From Ga0077527 sp038106575 (GTDB lineage Bacteria; Pseudomonadota; Gammaproteobacteria; Burkholderiales; SG8-41), in assembly GCA_038106575.1 (NCBI GenBank), contig JAYOED010000080.1, forward strand, positions 1-9,725: DNA of 9,725 nucleotides, read 5' to 3'. The notes under the pieces are model-generated. The model searched no databases. It was not told the DNA's origin and worked only from the letters and a program-made list of their open reading frames with translations. Made by a program: the position numbers and the translations under genes. Positions within the stretch are counted from its first letter, which is position 1. Every line of letters starts with the position of its first letter. Of this stretch, positions 6,973 through 9,725 are shown piece by piece.

Positions 6973-7540
6973 CGCTAACGGTCGCTGCGGTGGCACGGTA
7001 GTTCTTGCGCTTTTCTTCGGGGTATGCTGCAAACGAGAACGACGTGCCCGCCCATGCAAACCAATGCCGATTGAGTGCGAGGTTATGCCACTTCGCGAGT
7101 TCCGGCCATGTCTTGTCTTCAAGCTGGAACTGTGTGGACGCTGTGACCGCGCCACGCGTGTCCACTCGTGTACTCATTAGGAAGTAAATGATCCACGCCA
7201 CGAACGCCGACTTGCCTACACCGTGCCCTGACGCTATGGCGCTGCGCCAGACTTCCATGTCTAGCCCAAGCTCGCGCCGTTCCATGTTCTCGCGGATATG
7301 CTTGCCTAGCGCCTGTAGTTCTTCGCGCTGCCAGTCTTCCGGCCCGGTCTTGTCGATCAGAGGGTTGGGCGCTCCGTCCGGCAAGTATTCCATGCCGGGT
7401 ATGCGCACCTTGTTGCCGTTGGCGTCGAGACGGCTACCCCACGGAAACACCGCCATGACGAAGCCGTACGGATCAGCATAGAAGCCCGCTAGGAACTCGG
7501 CTAGCTGTGTTTCCGTTTCTATGCTGATCTTGCTTGCCAC
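6973..7540 (-). CDS. Terminase large subunit, N-terminal ATPase part (before the N gap)
   Basis: First 189 codons of the ATP-driven DNA packaging motor. Residues 10-50 hold the N-terminal segment (FYADPYGFVMAVFPWG), which starts most terminases of this group. PEDWQREEL (67-75) is the adenine-binding Q region. The Walker A motif is ASGHGVGKSA (103-112, K110 and S111). TRGAVTASTQFQLEDKTWPE (128-147) is the next conserved strand and helix, and the part ends with RKNYRATAATVS at the gap. The start is GTG: an in-frame TAA lies three codons upstream, no ATG is available, and AGGG is about 10 nt upstream. Together with the C-terminal part the protein would be about 525 aa, normal for the family. It diverges from the small terminase gene across 39 bp. 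Confidence 0.9.
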
Positions 7541-7558
7541 GCCGTTTTACCCTATGTT
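7530..7558 (+). promoter_or_regulatory. Possible sigma-70 promoter for the small terminase gene
   Basis: TTGCTT (7530-7535) and TATGTT (7553-7558) are separated by exactly 17 bp and match the consensus at 3/6 and 4/6 positions. Transcription would start near 7565, just before the AGAGG ribosome site of the plus-strand gene. The match is modest and chance cannot be excluded; the main support is that the 39-bp divergent gap leaves little other room. Confidence 0.25.
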
Positions 7559-7579
7559 GCGCGTCGAAAGAGGTACACC

Positions 7580-8059
7580 ATGTCTTTGCCGTACGACTTC
7601 TACCCCGCTGTTCTATACGCTGTCAACGAAAGCAGTCAAGGGCGAACGCTCACTGACGCGTGCGCCCGTGCGAACATTGCGGTGCAGACGTACGACGCGT
7701 ATGTAAAGCGCGACAAGGAACTACAGACGATGTACGAAGAAGCCGTGCAGCGTGGCAACGACGCCATGGCCGACGCGCTTATCAACATCGATAACCACAA
7801 GATACACGGGCAGTCCGACGCCAAAATGGCCAAGGTCATATCCGATAATATCAAGTGGGTGCTTGGCAAGCGGGACAGCAAGCGCTTCGGTGAGAAGATC
7901 GAAGTGAAGCACGAGATTACGATGGACCGTGCTATCGTGTCGGCGCTTGAGGCTGCGCGTGGCCGTGTACCCGTTATCGACGCAGAGTACACCGTGGACG
8001 TAACCCCCGCATTGCCAGCGCCCGAAGACGACGAGCTTATGCGGGAGCTACTTAGCTAG
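7580..8059 (+). CDS. Terminase small subunit
   Basis: This 159-aa protein recognises phage DNA and loads the large subunit. The N-terminus (residues 1-60) is helix-turn-helix-like: LTDACARANIAVQTYDAYVK and RDKELQTMYEEAVQRGNDAM, matching 'L-x-x-x-C-x-x-x-x-x-(S/V)-x-x-T-x-x-x-(W/Y) ... D-x-(E)-(F/L)-x-x-x-Y-x-x-A', followed by ADALINIDN. Residues about 88-112 (DNIKWVLGKRDSKRFGEKIE) match the Sf6-type small terminase motif '(A)-x-KW-x-L-(G/S)-K-x-x-x-Kx-(F/Y)G-(D/E)-K'. The C-terminal tail is acidic and probably contacts the large subunit. AGAGGT is about 6 nt before the ATG. It is the only plus-strand gene in the window: it diverges from the large terminase and ends 3 bp from the stop of a convergent gene, with no terminator between. 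Confidence 0.8.
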   Translation: MSLPYDFYPAVLYAVNESSQGRTLTDACARANIAVQTYDAYVKRDKELQTMYEEAVQRGNDAMADALINIDNHKIHGQSDAKMAKVISDNIKWVLGKRDSKRFGEKIEVKHEITMDRAIVSALEAARGRVPVIDAEYTVDVTPALPAPEDDELMRELLS

Positions 8060-8062
8060 CAC

Positions 8063-8788
8063 CTAGTACGGTGCCTTGAGGTCGTCCACGTGGCCGTGAA
8101 GCGGCTTGTCACGCGTGGACGCCGAACGCAACCGCTGCACTTCCCCGCGCAACTGCGATGCGTCCTGTTCGGCGGCGACGGCGCGCTGTTCGGCTTCGCT
8201 CGCCTTCTCGAACAGGGCGTCGAGCGCGTCGGTAATCAGGCCGTCGCCAGCGTCGAGCCGGTCGCGGATGGCGGCGATCTGGTCGGTGAGGCGTTCGTTC
8301 TGCTGTTGCAGTTCTTCAACCTCGTCGGCTTCGTCGTTCTGGTTGAACGCACGCAGCGTGTCCACCGGGCCGGTAGCAGCACGTCCAGCCCGTACAAGCT
8401 CGATAGCTTCCTTGTCCTCGTCGGACATGGTGTCGCCCTGTACGGCGGTCGCAGTGCCCGAACCGCCAGCATCGTTCCCGTCGCTACCGGCGATCTGTGC
8501 CGGGTGTTCGAGAATGTTGCCGTTGCCGTCACGCACCGTCTCGCCGTCGCCAGACGTGTTCTCGTCGTCCGCGACCTTCTCGGCTTCCTGATCCTTCAAG
8601 TAGCCTTTGATCGCGTCGAGCCGATCACCCATCGTGCGACCGTTCCAGTCGTCGTTGGACTGTTCGCCCTTAACCGCCGCAATGATCTGCGACAGATCGT
8701 ACACCGTGCCTTCGATCCGGTAGCGCTCTGCCAGATCGGTGTGGTGAGGCGCTTCCGCCCCAACGTCCAGATTATTCTTCGTGGCCAT
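8063..8788 (-). CDS. Unrecognised acidic coiled-coil protein
   Basis: I do not recognise this 241-aa protein. The start at 8788 (MATKNNLDVG) is chosen over one 16 codons upstream because AAAGGGA lies 6 nt before it. Residues 1-70 may form a small domain (DLAERYRIEGTVYDLSQIIA, then DRLDAIKGYLKDQE). Residues 70-130 are Gly/Asp/Asn-rich and probably disordered. Residues 152-222 form a likely coiled coil (ADEVEELQQQNERLTDQIAA, later ALFEKASEAEQRAVAAEQDA and LRGEVQRL). There is no cysteine, signal peptide or membrane segment. It is the first gene of the leftward strand and converges with the small terminase gene (3 bp between stops). Candidate roles are a virion or assembly factor, or a DNA-bound partner of packaging; none is proven. 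A 271-codon frame on the other strand is judged a shadow. Confidence 0.7.
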   Translation of the reverse strand: MATKNNLDVGAEAPHHTDLAERYRIEGTVYDLSQIIAAVKGEQSNDDWNGRTMGDRLDAIKGYLKDQEAEKVADDENTSGDGETVRDGNGNILEHPAQIAGSDGNDAGGSGTATAVQGDTMSDEDKEAIELVRAGRAATGPVDTLRAFNQNDEADEVEELQQQNERLTDQIAAIRDRLDAGDGLITDALDALFEKASEAEQRAVAAEQDASQLRGEVQRLRSASTRDKPLHGHVDDLKAPY

Positions 8789-8861
8789 GGTCATTCCCTT
8801 TCTGTGCCGGGAAGGCACTTTGCTAGCAACTCCCACTTAGCCGATTTGATCCCCGGCGACA

Positions 8862-8909
8862 AGCCTCTTAATCCCCCACCCCCTTACAGGGTGAGGGGAT
8901 ATTAAGGCT
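8862..8909. other. Long bulged hairpin upstream of the coiled-coil gene
   Basis: Paired blocks, outside to inside, are AGCC/GGCT (8862-8865 with 8906-8909), TTAAT/ATTAA (8868-8872 with 8901-8905), CCCC/GGGG (8873-8876 with 8895-8898) and CACCC/GGGTG (8877-8881 with 8889-8893), with a 7-nt loop and small bulges. That is 18 base pairs in 48 nt. No T-run follows on either strand. It would lie in the 5' leader of a leftward transcript into the coiled-coil gene. Confidence 0.5.
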
Positions 8910-8916
8910 GTATCGT

Positions 8917-8935
8917 GCTTTACACTTTGTAAAGC
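8917..8935. promoter_or_regulatory. Perfect 19-bp dyad, best copy of the repeated operator-like site (site A)
   Basis: GCTTTACA and TGTAAAGC are perfect inverted 8-bp arms around CTT. It is the most symmetric member of the TT(T/G)ACA-N3-TGT(A/C)(A/T)A array and the one nearest to the leftward gene. The size and symmetry fit one dimer of a helix-turn-helix DNA-binding protein. Confidence 0.6.
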
Positions 8936-9453
8936 CCGGTTCCGCATGTTTGGCCAATTTGAATACAGCCGGAGGCAAGTTTGTCAATTAGACACTTTGT
9001 ATAGTTCGCGCTTATCGGGAGCGGGTTGTGAGAATTTACAGGGTGTATAAGACGTTTAGACGACTTAGCAGGTTTACAACTTGTAATTTTTACAGGGCGC
9101 TTAGGACGCGCCGGACCATTCAGGTGATAAACCGCAAAGTCTGATCCGCCCCCTACCCCCGGCATGACCCCCGCCCCTCTTTACACGGTGTCAAAGTAAA
9201 TTCGTCTAATCGCCCGCCGAGCGCTGATCGAGCGGCATGGGCGCGCATTGTAACCCATTGATATCATTGACGATTAACCTGATTGTGGTTAAAAGTTCCA
9301 TAATGCATGTTATGCGAACACATCGTGTAAAGCGCAACGATATCAACGACTTAGCTCACCGGCCTAGTCGCGCAAACCTGCTAATCGGCCATGATCGAGC
9401 GCGCTAGACCTGCTAGGTTGACACGTTGTCTAGTCCGGTCCGGCCTAATCGAG

Positions 9454-9535
9454 CGGATTGGACACGGCGCGCGCGGGCTATGTGTGTGCACAACGTCAAA
9501 GAGGACGGAATGCGAATGGCAATTCGTCCAATCCG
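9454..9535. repeat. 10-bp inverted repeat CGGATTGGAC / GTCCAATCCG
   Basis: CGGATTGGAC (9454-9463) is exactly inverted at 9526-9535, 62 bp apart. Between the arms lie the palindrome TGTGCACA (9485-9492) and the small hairpin CGAAT/ATTCG (9513-9517 with 9522-9526). It could be a DNA loop between two identical binding sites or the base of a large RNA fold. Confidence 0.4.
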
Positions 9536-9560
9536 TTCCAGTCAGCAACAAACTGTCTAG
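9510..9560 (+). CDS. Possible 16-codon leader peptide
   Basis: ATG at 9510 opens a frame reading MRMAIRPIRSSQQQTV and ends in TAG at 9558-9560. An AAAGAGG ribosome site ends 5 nt before the ATG, as good as those of the real genes; a second ATG two codons on is an alternative start. The stop lies inside site J, and four hairpins follow within 150 bp, an arrangement like an attenuator leader. There is no coding evidence beyond the ribosome site, so this is tentative. Confidence 0.25.
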   Translation: MRMAIRPIRSSQQQTV

Positions 9561-9615
9561 TTGGCAACCGTTTGACACAGCGTCTAACTGCCTGAAATGT
9601 CTAATCGTCCTAGTA

Positions 9616-9702
9616 GCTCTTAATATCTAAGAGCACTAATCGTCTAAGCCCATTAGGCTTGTTCTCACCCCGTTAGGGTGTGAGAACTAATGCCCTATGG
9701 GC
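9616..9702. repeat. Cluster of four consecutive hairpins
   Basis: Four inverted repeats follow one another: GCTCTTA/TAAGAGC (9616-9622 with 9628-9634, 5-nt loop); AAGCC/GGCTT (9646-9650 with 9656-9660); GTTCTCAC/GTGAGAAC (9661-9668 with 9680-9687), continuing inward as CCC/GGG with one bulged T and loop GTTA; and GCCC/GGGC (9692-9695 with 9699-9702). None has a following T-run, so they are not simple terminators. The words ATTAG and ACTAAT recur in loops and joints. Confidence 0.6.
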
Positions 9703-9725
9703 TACTAATATTAATACCTTAATAC

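Larger units (their letters stand above)
8917..9586. repeat. Array of 15-bp palindromic sites TT(T/G)ACA-N3-TGT(A/C)(A/T)A
   Basis: Eight places read ACA-N3-TGT with matching flanks: A 8919-8933 (TTTACA-CTT-TGTAAA), B 8989-9003 (TAGACA-CTT-TGTATA), C 9035-9049 (TTTACA-GGG-TGTATA), D 9073-9087 (TTTACA-ACT-TGTAAT), F 9180-9194 (TTTACA-CGG-TGTCAA), G 9317-9331 (AACACA-TCG-TGTAAA), H 9418-9432 (TTGACA-CGT-TGTCTA), J 9545-9559 (GCAACA-AAC-TGTCTA). Weaker copies are E 9089-9103 (TTTACA-GGG-CGCTTA) and I 9572-9586 (TTGACA-CAG-CGTCTA). About 0.2 ACA-N3-TGT matches are expected by chance in 940 bp. Spacings are irregular (38-137 bp between centres). Left copies favour TTTACA/TGTA, right copies TTGACA/TGTC. 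Confidence 0.75.
9206..9642 (+). repeat. Dispersed CTAATCG and ATCGAGCG short repeats
   Basis: CTAATCG occurs five times on the plus strand: 9206-9212, 9381-9387, 9445-9451, 9601-9607 and 9636-9642; a near copy (TTAATCG) is inverted at 9271-9277. ATCGAGCG occurs three times: 9227-9234, 9394-9401 and 9448-9455, the last fused to a CTAATCG. GTCTAA occurs at 9204, 9582, 9599 and 9642, and inverted (TTAGAC) at 8988 and 9056; it looks like a half of the 15-bp site. The same-strand bias of CTAATCG suggests an asymmetric binding word. Confidence 0.5.
8789..9725. promoter_or_regulatory. Non-coding control region of about 940 bp
   Basis: No convincing gene is seen here; the only frames over 60 codons lack ribosome sites and phage-like sequence and run through the repeats listed separately. 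The composition changes: A+T rises, CTAG appears at least six times between 9363 and 9613, and GTAC, common in the genes, is absent. The region holds the 15-bp dyad array, CTAATCG and GTCTAA repeats, several hairpins and a possible 16-codon leader frame. Weak promoter-like pairs are TTGACG (9267-9272) with TAAAAG (9290-9295), 17-bp spacer, plus strand, and TTGACA (8987 to 8982) with TATTCA (8965 to 8960), 16-bp spacer, minus strand. Neither is strong. Other short dyads are TTAACC/GGTTAA (9274-9292) and TGATATCA (9259-9266). Confidence 0.6.

Noticed and set aside
8090..8905. 271-codon plus-strand open frame opposite the coiled-coil gene
   Set aside because: It lacks a ribosome site, is Arg/Val-rich without domain pattern, and runs through the bulged hairpin. 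The minus-strand frame has a good ribosome site and a sensible acidic coiled-coil protein.
8920..9165. 81-codon minus-strand frame in the control region
   Set aside because: No proper ribosome spacing, no protein pattern, and it contains four of the repeated 15-bp dyads, which explain the sequence better.
9381..9630. Two frames of 65 and 79 codons on opposite strands in the repeat region
   Set aside because: They overlap each other and the repeats, and lack ribosome sites and any coding signature.
9711..9725. Tandem TTAATAC repeat and TAATATTA palindrome at the right edge
   Set aside because: Too short and AT-rich to separate from chance, and cut off by the window end, so a terminal repeat or attachment site cannot be judged.
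8837..9725. CRISPR-like array
   Set aside because: The repeated units are short (7-15 bp), irregularly spaced and diverged; there is no constant repeat/spacer length.
8789..9725. tRNA gene
   Set aside because: None of the hairpins combines into a cloverleaf with a T-loop GTTC-x-A-x-TC motif; GTTCTCAC at 9661 belongs to a simple hairpin.

Overview
The window is a piece of a tailed, podovirus-type double-stranded DNA phage (virion or prophage) of a proteobacterial host. The host is inferred only from base composition (roughly 55-58% G+C in the genes), from strong Shine-Dalgarno sites, and from resemblance of the gene set to Bordetella BPP-1 / Burkholderia Bcep-type podophages. Nothing in the window identifies the species, and no bacterial, integrase or lysogeny gene is visible.

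Layout. Positions 1-7540 hold one head and tail module read leftward (minus strand). In transcription order it runs: large terminase, a 74-aa terminase/portal linker protein, T7-type portal, a Bbp19-like protein, scaffold, major capsid protein, a probable decoration protein, a T7 gp11-like tail adaptor, and the N-terminus of a tail nozzle-like protein cut by the left edge. Portal, Bbp19-like protein and scaffold are joined by ATGA stop/start overlaps. Two larger gaps carry RNA structure: a textbook intrinsic terminator just before the capsid gene, and a perfect 11-bp hairpin just after it. A run of 10 Ns breaks the large terminase gene; the two sides are out of frame with each other, so the Ns stand for an unknown length.

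The small terminase gene (7580-8059) is the exception. It lies on the plus strand, diverges from the large terminase across only 39 bp, and converges with a minus-strand gene (8063-8788) for an acidic coiled-coil protein that I cannot name. Packaging (TerS, TerL, portal), capsid assembly (scaffold, capsid, decoration) and the short tail (gp11-like, nozzle-like) thus form one standard assembly pathway, but the packaging genes are split between strands.

Positions 8789-9725 (about 940 bp) contain no convincing gene and have a different composition: more A+T, many CTAG and no GTAC. This is the most interesting part. It holds at least eight copies of a palindromic 15-bp site, TT(T/G)ACA-N3-TGT(A/C)(A/T)A, spread over about 640 bp, plus repeated CTAATCG and GTCTAA words, a long bulged hairpin, a 16-codon leader-like reading frame with a strong ribosome site, and four consecutive hairpins near the right edge. 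It looks like a control or nucleoprotein region: an operator or stoperator array, a packaging site bound by TerS, or a partition/replication site. The sequence alone does not decide between these.
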